Of a stretch of 64,000 nucleotides of DNA, positions 44,733 through 52,138 are shown piece after piece. The translations under genes and the position numbers were made by a program. This DNA comes from Bdellovibrionales bacterium (GTDB lineage: Bacteria > Bdellovibrionota > Bdellovibrionia > Bdellovibrionales > UBA1609). Position 1 is the stretch's first letter. Each line of letters starts with the position of its first letter. Location of the stretch: assembly GCA_020850475.1 (NCBI GenBank), contig JADZEO010000155.1:1-64000 (forward strand), given 5' to 3'. A model generated the notes under the pieces. The model worked only from the letters and a program-made list of their open reading frames with translations. It made no database searches and had not been told where the DNA came from.

Positions 44733-46508
44733 TCAGACCAATCCAATTGGAGTATGGGCCAGGGCCGGCTTAGGCAGGATTTTGATCTTCAGCCCATTAC
44801 ATCTTGATCGAACGCTCTTGTCTTCAAATGCGCTTGTTACCAACAACACGTCTTGATGGTTCACGCCTAAGCGCTCAATCACATCAAGGCCGCTAGTCCC
44901 CCGCGCTCTTAATTCGTAGTCGGACAAAATGCAGTATTTCCCGAGCTTTTCCCGGTTTTGCACAAACCAGGATAAAGCGGATTGTGGATCAAAGAAGTGC
45001 TGGACGCTAAGGTCACCAGCGATCTCCTTCATACGCTCTTGCCACGCAGCATGAATGGTAGGGTCGTCGTCCAAAATGACAACCGTAGATCCTTTTGAAA
45101 GTTGCACGCTCTGGGCAAACCAAGATGGCGGCGGTTGCACACTGAGCACGATCATGATTGAAGTGCCAACACCGTCCTGCGAGGTAATTTCCAAACGGCC
45201 ACCCCAACTGCGAACAGTTTCCTTCGCGTAATAAACTCCTAGGCCGGAACCATGTTCCTTTCCGAAAGAAAAGCCTTTTTCACCAATTCGCGGCAAGAGG
45301 TCTTGAGAAATACCTTTTCCATTGTCTTTGATATCAATGAGGACTGAATCGTAGTTTTGGCTAAGTCCAATCTGAACCCTTCCTCCTGAACCAACGGCCT
45401 CCACCGCGTTCTCAATTAAATTTGCAAGGGTTCGCCTTAGCTCCAGCTCGTTTACTTTCGCAAATAGGCTGTAGCCAGCAGGCGCAACATCAAGTTCGAT
45501 TTCCAAATCCTTACCTTGATGCTGAGCCCTTTTTTCCGAAACGATAGATTCCAGAATTGGAAAAAGGAGAGCGGTCTCGGTTTCAATCGCAATCGCGACA
45601 CGACCCACATTTCGTGACATCTCTAGGGCGAGAATCTGCTTATTCTGATCCCCAATGCCATTGGCGATATCTCGAATCCTCTGGATCGCGCCTTTGAGTA
45701 GCTTTTCATTATTTTCGGGAATATTTTTGAGCGCGGCTGTAACTGCGTTTATTGTATTGAGCGGCGACCTAATGTCATGCGCTACGCGAGCAGCCAATTC
45801 GCCGAGAAGAATTTTACTCTCGTTTTCAATGGCGTGCCGCTTTGCTCGCTCGCTTTCAGCTTTCTTTTCTTTCCACCATTGCACCAAGAATGGGAGCCTC
45901 TCCTCAACCAGATTCGACGGTTGTTCCTGCTCTATAAAGTCATTCAATGCTTGCTTCAGAAACTCTTCGCGTTTCCAAAACTCTCGTCTTTGAACGGCCT
46001 TGATGCTCCCGAATAAAATAATGATGAACAGAAGTAGAGAGGCGACCGTCGCGAAAAAGAATTTTTGTAAGAAACCAGATTCAACGTCAAAAACAAGCAG
46101 GAGGTCCGGTTTATTTGGAATCCTATAGATGCTTTGCTTGTTAAAAAATCCGGCACCAACAACCTGAATCTTCTCTGAGTTGACCGATTTGCTACTAACG
46201 GGTTCAATGCGCTGGCCAACCTCAATTAGTCTCATCGGTGGACTTGCTGATATATCGAACAGTGCCACGCCCTTAACAAACTGTGACGACAAAAGAACTC
46301 TCTGATTTTTTGTAATCGACGTTAAGAGATTTCCTTCTTGAATCGCTACGGCTTCTGATTGAAGCCAACTTCCCATCAACTCTCGGCTAACAGAGCAGAG
46401 GTAAAAGTCGAAAATAAAATATACACCAACAATTGCGGCGGTGATGGCCACCGAGAACAAAGTGACTGCGTTGAGTGCTGTGAAGCGCTTGGCTATCCTC
46501 AAAGGCAT
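44733..46508 (-). CDS. Hybrid sensor histidine kinase
   Basis: Two membrane spans (about residues 13-35 and 152-172) enclose a periplasmic sensor of about 115 residues. The H-box is ELAARVAHDIRSPLNTINAV with His244, the N-box LANLIENAVEAVGSGG, and G-boxes DNGKGISQD and GSGLGVYYAKE. A C-terminal receiver follows (ILDDDPTIHAAW, SDYELRARGTSG, LPKP). It overlaps the YcaO gene by ten bases and is the natural partner of the NtrC-type regulator at 49344. The periplasmic loop faces the same compartment as the orphan binding protein. Confidence 0.85.
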   Translation of the reverse strand: MPLRIAKRFTALNAVTLFSVAITAAIVGVYFIFDFYLCSVSRELMGSWLQSEAVAIQEGNLLTSITKNQRVLLSSQFVKGVALFDISASPPMRLIEVGQRIEPVSSKSVNSEKIQVVGAGFFNKQSIYRIPNKPDLLLVFDVESGFLQKFFFATVASLLLFIIILFGSIKAVQRREFWKREEFLKQALNDFIEQEQPSNLVEERLPFLVQWWKEKKAESERAKRHAIENESKILLGELAARVAHDIRSPLNTINAVTAALKNIPENNEKLLKGAIQRIRDIANGIGDQNKQILALEMSRNVGRVAIAIETETALLFPILESIVSEKRAQHQGKDLEIELDVAPAGYSLFAKVNELELRRTLANLIENAVEAVGSGGRVQIGLSQNYDSVLIDIKDNGKGISQDLLPRIGEKGFSFGKEHGSGLGVYYAKETVRSWGGRLEITSQDGVGTSIMIVLSVQPPPSWFAQSVQLSKGSTVVILDDDPTIHAAWQERMKEIAGDLSVQHFFDPQSALSWFVQNREKLGKYCILSDYELRARGTSGLDVIERLGVNHQDVLLVTSAFEDKSVRSRCNGLKIKILPKPALAHTPIGLV

Positions 46509-47428
46509 AACCGCTCCAAGTCGCCGCCAATAAAAGGAGGCTGATTTTCAAAATAGCAACGATGAACGGTCACAAGTTCGTCAAGAGCGTGAGGAACCTG
46601 TTGGTCAATCGCAAGTTTTGGAAGAATAATGGCATCGCGACCCTGACGATTTAGCCTTGTTCGCGCGGCATCCGTTCCTGTTTGCGTAAGTCCAAAGTGA
46701 GCCAATCGCTTCTCATAGAATGTAGCCGGGCTCGAACTCGATGTTTGTACTTTTCTGATGGCCAGGGCATGACGTAGAAGCTCGCAAATCGCTCTAAAGT
46801 TGACGCTCTCGATATCTTGGCTTGGTCCCGCCGCGCCCCCGGAAATCACTCCATAAGGCTCAAGAAATGCAAAGTAAATGGCGACAAGTGCATCCTTCCC
46901 ATTCTCAATCTCGGGTGTAATTCTATAGATAGATTTTACCGATAGAATCTCGGGCAGTTGCATCAGGATGGTGCGCGGTGGCTTGGTAGATTCGTCAAAA
47001 AAGACTTCTTCAAACCTGTGGCCGATATTTTTATCATCCCACCACGTCGCCCATGCAAACCGCTCAACGGCCTCGAAGTAAGCATTTTGTCTGGCCGCTT
47101 TCTTGGTTTCGTTCAAAACTCCATAGGGGAAGGCCGCAAATCCGTCAGAGCGCTCCGTCTTGCAACTAAAAAGGCCATCGTCTTTACCATTTGCATACGC
47201 GGCTCGCTCCGCCATCTCAACAAGCCCTTTGAGTACAGCCAGATCTGGATCAACATCCATACCCGTAAAGACAGATTCGGTGATGATGTTTGACTTTATT
47301 TCATTGAAGAGGCTTGCAAGAAAAACTGGTCCGATTTGGGCAAGCTCAATATTCTTGGGCAGAGCACGCCGTGTCTTCAGCTCAGAAGCAAATTTCATCA
47401 AAAAATCTGAGCTTGAAGAACGTGCCAT
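46499..47428 (-). CDS. YcaO-family protein
   Basis: Three YcaO segments are present in order. TGMDVDPDLAVLKGLVEMAER (residues 55-75) is the first ExxER block. SDGFAAFPYG then NAYFEAVERFAWATWW (94-130) is the SNGxAAG...EAxER block. SGGAAGPSQDIESVNFRAICE (196-216) is the late GxGA...ALxxAxxE block. These carry the ATP/Mg glutamates. YcaO enzymes activate peptide backbone amides (azolines, thioamides, amidines) or modify ribosomal S12. At 309 residues it is short and lacks the Pro-rich C-terminus of TOMM cyclodehydratases. No partner E1-like or dehydrogenase gene is nearby. ATG overlaps the preceding stop (TGATG). Confidence 0.8.
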   Translation of the reverse strand: MARSSSSDFLMKFASELKTRRALPKNIELAQIGPVFLASLFNEIKSNIITESVFTGMDVDPDLAVLKGLVEMAERAAYANGKDDGLFSCKTERSDGFAAFPYGVLNETKKAARQNAYFEAVERFAWATWWDDKNIGHRFEEVFFDESTKPPRTILMQLPEILSVKSIYRITPEIENGKDALVAIYFAFLEPYGVISGGAAGPSQDIESVNFRAICELLRHALAIRKVQTSSSSPATFYEKRLAHFGLTQTGTDAARTRLNRQGRDAIILPKLAIDQQVPHALDELVTVHRCYFENQPPFIGGDLERLCL

Positions 47429-48987
47429 CAGTTCACCTTAAAAACTTGCCAAGGGGCAGGCGAGGTAATTGCGAAAGGCACATCAACGAGGAGTTTTTTG
47501 CTGGGAGACGCAAAAAATCTCCGCAAGTGCGAATACACATTGAACATCGCTTCGTCATAAAGATACCTGTTCACCTGGGCGTAATTCCCTTGTCCAGAAT
47601 CCAACTCGGATATCATTTTTTGTAACTTAGAATCATCGCTAACAAATTTCAGTGCTTTGTGTAAATTTGGAGTAAAGAGCATTTTCATGTCGCCGGAAGG
47701 ATCGAGCGCCCAAAAGCCTGAGCTGCCACTGAAGACCGAGACCTTTCCGTCAGCGAAGAAGTCAGCTAGATCTTTTCGATTTGTTGCCACCGTTGGATCT
47801 GAAGGCTTGACCCCAATTTTCTCAAACGTCTTTTTGAGAGCATCATTGAAAACAGAGCGCATTTCACCTTCAGCATATCCCCAGCTAATCTTTGTTTTGG
47901 CAAAAGCAGATTTACACTCGGTTATATCTTTATCGGAGAGCAGCTTATCAGCTCCCAATTCTTTGACACTCAAATATCCAGGCAGGATTTTTGTAAAGAT
48001 GCTGGCTTCAAGCGGTTGAGACTTTCCCGCCAACTCTGAGTAAGATTCCCTAAAGCTTTTGGCAAAATACTGACGGCATCTTTTGTCTTTGAAAGGGGCG
48101 ACGTTCGGATTCAGCAGTAGGACTGAGAATCTCGATGCAGGCGTAAACTTAGTGGAGAATTTTTCTTCAATTTTTTTCAGCTCCGAGAGTGGATATGTGA
48201 CCTCGTTCCCTGCGAAGACCGTCATTTCGTCAAGGGAGGCAAGACTTTTCGGCAAATCCTCAGCCGAAATATATTCAAAGCGGACTTTGGCCGGAACTTT
48301 AAGCCCTTCAATTTTTGCTTCATCTCTTTTGACAAAGAGAACCGCGTTCTTAGATTTTTCGGCAATGCGGTAGTAACCACTAGAAGGGATCTCTTTACAG
48401 ACGATCTTGTTACTGTCGGAATCAACGCATTTCTTTGGAATGATCGAAAATAACTCCAGGCAAAAGCGAAACAGTGGATGTTCTATGTTCTTGGAGAGTC
48501 TAATGGAAACTGTTTGCCCTTTGACGTTGATGCCAGAGGGGAACGACTTCAGCGCGCCTTTTGACTTTGACCACTTTTCGACTCCCTCAATACTCTCGAC
48601 GACGGGAAACTGTGGTCTTGTATAGGCCATTCGGGCAACAGAGAAAGCCACATCGTCGGGAGTAATGGGCGTGCCATCATCATACTTAAGTCCGGTCTTA
48701 ACAACCCACTGTATAGTGCGAGTCGAACTGTCGTACTGAAAGGACTCAAGGACATGGCTCGAAAGCTGATTCTCTTCTGAGATTTCCAACGGTGTCGCAT
48801 AAATCATGCGGGCCACCGGCAGATTGTTGGTGTTGTCAGCCTCCAAAGGGTCAAGCGAAGTCGAACCAGCCGTCTCGGTGATGACATAACGGTATATTTT
48901 GCTGTCAGTGGCGTGGGATTGGTCAGTATCCATAAAGACACCCACACCGAAGACGGTTATTGCTAAAATTACTTTTGAGCATCTCAT
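47428..48987 (-). CDS. Orphan family-5 (peptide-type) substrate-binding protein
   Basis: A 519-residue periplasmic protein with signal peptide. LDPLEADNTNNLPVARMIYATPL, then GLKYDDGTPITPDDVAFSVARM are the SBP_bac_5 signatures (Opp/Dpp/Nik type). No permease or ATPase gene is nearby, so it is probably not for uptake. Placed between the regulator and a YcaO/kinase pair, it may deliver a peptide signal to the kinase's periplasmic domain. Confidence 0.8.
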   Translation of the reverse strand: MRCSKVILAITVFGVGVFMDTDQSHATDSKIYRYVITETAGSTSLDPLEADNTNNLPVARMIYATPLEISEENQLSSHVLESFQYDSSTRTIQWVVKTGLKYDDGTPITPDDVAFSVARMAYTRPQFPVVESIEGVEKWSKSKGALKSFPSGINVKGQTVSIRLSKNIEHPLFRFCLELFSIIPKKCVDSDSNKIVCKEIPSSGYYRIAEKSKNAVLFVKRDEAKIEGLKVPAKVRFEYISAEDLPKSLASLDEMTVFAGNEVTYPLSELKKIEEKFSTKFTPASRFSVLLLNPNVAPFKDKRCRQYFAKSFRESYSELAGKSQPLEASIFTKILPGYLSVKELGADKLLSDKDITECKSAFAKTKISWGYAEGEMRSVFNDALKKTFEKIGVKPSDPTVATNRKDLADFFADGKVSVFSGSSGFWALDPSGDMKMLFTPNLHKALKFVSDDSKLQKMISELDSGQGNYAQVNRYLYDEAMFNVYSHLRRFFASPSKKLLVDVPFAITSPAPWQVFKVN

Positions 48988-49006
48988 TCACGCATCACTC
49001 TCTTCC

Positions 49007-49363
49007 TTATTGACCTCTTGCGAAGTCCTGGGTGCCAAGGCGGATATTAAAGATGTCAATTTCTCGGATGTCGGTTTCGTCACCAACGATACCTTTTAGC
49101 ATCTTGAGAATTTCTTTTGCTGAAGCATCTCCTGCACGCTCTCGTGCAAATGCTTCGGCGAGACGCTCGCGATTGATCTGATACCAGTCCGGATGTTCCG
49201 CCAACGGACGGATATACCCGTGCTGCACGAGCTTGTTAACTATAGCCTGTTGTTGGTCTGTCGGATTTGTAACCTCGACAGTCCCGTCTTCGGCGTGAAC
49301 AACGCCGACTGAAGCGAGCACTGCCAACAGTCCCACCATTTTTTTACTGATTGATTTCTTCAT
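49007..49363 (-). CDS. Small exported protein of the YcaO operon
   Basis: A 118-residue protein with signal peptide (cleavage near VHA-ED) and a GGGGGAGAAAG site. It overlaps the regulator's 3' end by 20 bases. The mature part is helical and charged (NRERLAEAFARERAGDASAKEILKML) and contains no cysteine. As a YcaO substrate it would be unusual because it lacks a Cys/Ser/Thr-rich core. It could be the ligand precursor or a co-sensor; nothing proves either. Confidence 0.6.
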   Translation of the reverse strand: MKKSISKKMVGLLAVLASVGVVHAEDGTVEVTNPTDQQQAIVNKLVQHGYIRPLAEHPDWYQINRERLAEAFARERAGDASAKEILKMLKGIVGDETDIREIDIFNIRLGTQDFARGQ

Positions 49364-50744
49364 TACTTTCTCCCCCTTTGATTCCGAGCTTCTTCATTCG
49401 ACCGTAAATGGTGCCAAGTGGTGCCTTCATACGATGCTTTGCGGCCTCGCGAAGTGAGCTACTTTTTGAAAGGTTATTTATAATATATTGTTTTTCATGT
49501 TCTTCGAGCAGACTGACGAATTCGTCGTATGTGCAATCAAAGTGGCTCAGCTTAGGAGCGGTATGCTCTTCAAAAAACTTACTGCTCAGATGAGTGGGCT
49601 CGATTCGATTGGTGGGAACAATCGTCATAAGCTTTTCCATTTCATTTTCAAGCTCACGGATGTTTCCGCGCCATGAGTAGCGCTCCAGATAGCGAATTGT
49701 CTTCATGAGAATCGTTTTCTTTTCCCCACCATAGATTTTTTGAAAGTGGGCAACAAGAGGTTGAATGTCTTCTGGTCTATCACGCAATGGCGGAATACTG
49801 ACCTTGAGGACATTCAGGCGATAAAATAGGTCTTCTCGAAACCTTCCTTGAGTCACTGCTTTCTCAAGGTCCACGTGGGAGGCAGCCACAATACGCACGT
49901 TCACTTTTTGCGAGCCAACCGAACCAACAGGACTGATTTCTCCCTCTTGAAGAACGCGCAAGAGCTTTGCTTGAAGTTCGGGCTTCATATCGCCAATCTC
50001 ATCCAAGAAGAGTGTGCCGCCATCAGCAACTTTGAATTTTCCGATTTTTTGGCGGTCGGCTCCGGTGAAGGCACCACGCTCATGACCAAAGAGATCGCTT
50101 TCAAGTAAGTTCTCCGGAATCGCGGCCACGTTGACGGGAATAAACGGGCGCTTACTGCGACTTGATAGGTTGTGAATAGCTCGTGCGACCAATTCTTTGC
50201 CTGTTCCAGATTCGCCATGAATAAGAATCGTGCAATCAGTGGGCGCAGCTTGCCGGATGAGTTTAGCGATTTCCACTAGGCTCTGTGAACGACCAATCAT
50301 GCCTAGAGATTGAATCAGGTTTTCATTTTCCGAAGGTGTCGGTCGAATGAACGTCTGCGCTGTCTCTTCAAATTTTTTACAGAACGATTTGATCTTTGCT
50401 TTTAGTTCCTCCGGGTCGGTGTCCTTCTCGATAAAGTCGAGAACACCGGAGGCAAAACATTTTTTGAGAGCGTCGCGGGAGTAGTCGCCAGAATTGATTG
50501 CGATAATGAGATGCGGGTTGATTGACAACAGCTCTTGCGCGGTGGCGGCGCCGTCTTTTTCCGGCATCATGAGATCGAGCAAGATGACTGCATAAGCAAA
50601 TGGACTTGCTTGCACCAGCCGAATGGCTCCCGCCGCGCTTGAAGCGGTATGAACCTCGAAGTCGGGCTCTTGTTCCAAAACTAATTTGGCTGTCGATAAA
50701 GCCAACTCTTCATCGTCAACCACCAGGATCTTGAAAGGCATTAC
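49344..50744 (-). CDS. NtrC-family sigma-54-dependent response regulator
   Basis: Start at 50744 (MPFKILVVDDEELAL) behind GGTGGAGGAG; an upstream in-frame start at 50891 would cover the promoter. Receiver domain with DDEE, LLDLMMPEKDG (phospho-Asp) and a late Lys. The AAA+ domain has Walker A GESGTGKE, the sigma-54 contact GAFTGA, and Walker B GGTLFLDEIGDM. The C-terminus is a Fis-type helix-turn-helix (LREAAKHRMKAPLGTIYGRMKKL). It is the first gene of the YcaO/kinase operon. Confidence 0.9.
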   Translation of the reverse strand, partial: VMPFKILVVDDEELALSTAKLVLEQEPDFEVHTASSAAGAIRLVQASPFAYAVILLDLMMPEKDGAATAQELLSINPHLIIAINSGDYSRDALKKCFASGVLDFIEKDTDPEELKAKIKSFCKKFEETAQTFIRPTPSENENLIQSLGMIGRSQSLVEIAKLIRQAAPTDCTILIHGESGTGKELVARAIHNLSSRSKRPFIPVNVAAIPENLLESDLFGHERGAFTGADRQKIGKFKVADGGTLFLDEIGDMKPELQAKLLRVLQEGEISPVGSVGSQKVNVRIVAASHVDLEKAVTQGRFREDLFYRLNVLKVSIPPLRDRPEDIQPLVAHFQKIYGGEKKTILMKTIRYLERYSWRGNIRELENEMEKLMTIVPTNRIEPTHLSSKFFEEHTAPKLSHFDCTYDEFVSLLEEHEKQYIINNLSKSSSLREAAKHRMKAPLGTIYGRMKKLGIKGGESNEEINQ

Positions 50745-50782
50745 TCCTCCACCTAGGGGGCCAATCTTCAGAGGTGTGCTAG

Positions 50783-50799
50783 AGCAATGATGAGACCAA
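50783..50799 (-). promoter_or_regulatory. Sigma-54-like -24/-12 promoter before the regulator gene
   Basis: On the minus strand TTGG-TCTCATCA-TTGCT has the -24 GG and -12 GC separated by exactly 10 bases. It sits about 40 bases before the ATG, leaving room for the GGTGGAGGAG site. It fits autoregulation by the encoded NtrC-type protein. Confidence 0.55.
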
Positions 50800-50894
50800 C
50801 TGGAATAAATCAACGATGAACGACTTAACCCCCCGAAATCACTCGAAGTTACTATCCCAGCATTTGGCTCATTGCAATATTTTTTAAGCATTTC

Positions 50895-50912
50895 TGTTCG
50901 GATTTACGAACA
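50895..50912. promoter_or_regulatory. TGTTYG-N6-CRAACA palindrome, about 120 bp upstream
   Basis: TGTTCG-GATTTA-CGAACA, perfect 6-bp arms. Centre about 120 bp upstream of the -12 element. A half-conserved copy with the same GATTTA spacer lies at 50997-51014. It is a likely enhancer site for the NtrC-type regulator, or an operator for the nearby XRE protein. The region 50,745-51,121 holds no gene. Confidence 0.5.
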
Positions 50913-51085
50913 CCCGGATGGACTCTAGCTGCGCAGTTGTTTTCTAAACATCTGATATTTATTGAAAACTGCCGGTGGCGTGTAAAAAATTCCTGGTGAC
51001 CCGATTTACAAACAGCAGGTTGGTTTAATTCTAAGAAACGAGCCTAAAGACTAGGATTGCCATCGGATTTCGGCAGAAAAAATTT

Positions 51086-51103
51086 CGTTCGTAAACGCAA
51101 ACA
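51086..51103. promoter_or_regulatory. TGTTYG-N6-CRAACA palindrome, about 310 bp upstream
   Basis: CGTTCG-TAAACG-CAAACA, one mismatch in the left arm. It overlaps a small hairpin AACAGC-GGG-GCTGTT with a T-run (51101-51117) just past the XRE gene stop. Confidence 0.4.
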
Positions 51104-51121
51104 GCGGGGCTGTTTTTGTTG

Positions 51122-51373
51122 CTACAGGCCCTTAAGCAGATCGGTGATAGGAATATCAAGTGCGCGACTGAGCCCCATGAGAGTTGAGAGCTTCATGTCT
51201 CGCTTCCCGTCGCAGAGTTGGTAGAGGGTTGGCTTTGCGATCTCCTCATGGAACTCCAGCGAGAACGCATCCAACGATTTGTAGCCCTTTTCCTTCAAGA
51301 TTATTGTCTCTATTCTTTTTCCCAACGCCTCCAAAGTCCGCCTGTCGGCACGGTCAAGCCTCTTTGTTGCCAT
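51122..51373 (-). CDS. XRE-family regulator
   Basis: An 83-residue helix-turn-helix protein: LDAFSLEFHEEIAKPTLYQLCDGKRDMKLSTLMGLSRALDI is the Cro/CI fold. It is divergent from the 51445 gene, with a 15-bp direct repeat in the gap. Probably the element's maintenance regulator. Confidence 0.75.
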   Translation of the reverse strand: MATKRLDRADRRTLEALGKRIETIILKEKGYKSLDAFSLEFHEEIAKPTLYQLCDGKRDMKLSTLMGLSRALDIPITDLLKGL

Positions 51374-51384
51374 ACTTTCCTTTC

Positions 51385-51451
51385 GTCCGAGTATGAAACC
51401 TTCACAAACAGGCTAGCGGATGCTAAAAGGCAAAAAGTCCGAGTATGAAAC
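51385..51451. repeat. 15-bp direct repeat GTCCGAGTATGAAAC between two regulators
   Basis: Exact copies at 51385-51399 and 51437-51451, 52 bp apart. The second contains the ATG of the 51445 gene. They may be operator sites or the trace of a small duplication. Confidence 0.6.
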
Positions 51452-51822
51452 GAATTGAATTTATGGAATTGATGAATCGCTTACTGAAATGGGGATGGCT
51501 TTTGTATTTGCGGGTGCGAGTAGCGACAACTTTATGGTGGTTACGCAAGAAGGCGAGCTTGACTAGAGTCGAGTCTGCTCAAAAGCTTGGGGTTGATGAA
51601 GTGGTTCTCGGTTCCTATGAATGCGCGCGAGTTAGCCCGCCAATGCACATGATTGCGGAAATGCTGCGGCTCTATCGTGCCGACGAACGAGCCATCCTGT
51701 TCTTTTGCATGACACCATACCAGGGGCAATTCTGGCGATCCACACGACTTACTAAAGTCGGATGTAAATCGCCCAAGATTGTATTGCGGCGTAAACGGCC
51801 GCTAGCCGTCATCGAACGATGA
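51445..51822 (+). CDS. XRE-like helix-turn-helix protein
   Basis: A 125-residue basic protein; KKASLTRVESAQKLGVDEVVLGSYECARVSPPMHMIAEMLRLY fits a Cro/CI-type domain. The N-terminus is aromatic and basic (LLKWGWLLYLRVRV). One of few plus-strand genes in the element. Its 3' end overlaps the converging cupredoxin gene by 14 bases. No ribosome site is clear. Confidence 0.55.
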   Translation: MKRIEFMELMNRLLKWGWLLYLRVRVATTLWWLRKKASLTRVESAQKLGVDEVVLGSYECARVSPPMHMIAEMLRLYRADERAILFFCMTPYQGQFWRSTRLTKVGCKSPKIVLRRKRPLAVIER

Positions 51823-52138
51823 TGTTCCCGGTGATCATATCCATGCCGCAACCAAAACGAAGTTCACCCTTGTCGAGCTTTCCAAGCGCGATGGTAACGG
51901 GTTTATTCAAAGGCAAATCCTTCTTAATATTTTTCGACTTAATTTTAATTTGGGTAGCGCATGTTGAATCCGTCTTTCTCGTAACTTTAAGAACGACGAG
52001 AACTCCAGGCTTAACATCTACTGAATTTGGCTCGAATCCCTTTTCTGTCACTTGGAGTTCCACGACCTGATCTTTCGCCTGAGCGAGAGCGGGATGAAAG
52101 TTTAGCGTAAATAATATTGCCATGATAATTGATTTCAT
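51809..52138 (-). CDS. Cupredoxin-like periplasmic protein
   Basis: The ATG at 52138 overlaps the cusA stop (ATGA). Signal peptide (cleavage near ALA-QA), then a cupredoxin beta-sandwich: KGFEPNSVDVKPGVLVVLKVTR at the start and LRFGCGMDMITGNIIV at the end, where Cys and Met residues could bind copper. The upstream His ligand is not obvious. Position after cusA suggests a copper or silver chaperone for the pump. Confidence 0.7.
   Translation of the reverse strand: MKSIIMAILFTLNFHPALAQAKDQVVELQVTEKGFEPNSVDVKPGVLVVLKVTRKTDSTCATQIKIKSKNIKKDLPLNKPVTIALGKLDKGELRFGCGMDMITGNIIVR

Noticed and set aside
49007-49363. The small exported protein as the YcaO substrate
   Set aside because: It has a Sec signal peptide and no Cys/Ser/Thr-rich core, so there is no sequence reason to call it a RiPP precursor. 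Left as an unknown protein.
50745-50891. An in-frame 49-residue N-terminal extension of the regulator, rich in Ser, Cys and Gly, which looks like a TOMM-type core peptide
   Set aside because: It covers the sigma-54-like promoter, and a strong GGTGGAGGAG site precedes the ATG at 50744, which gives a normal receiver-domain start.
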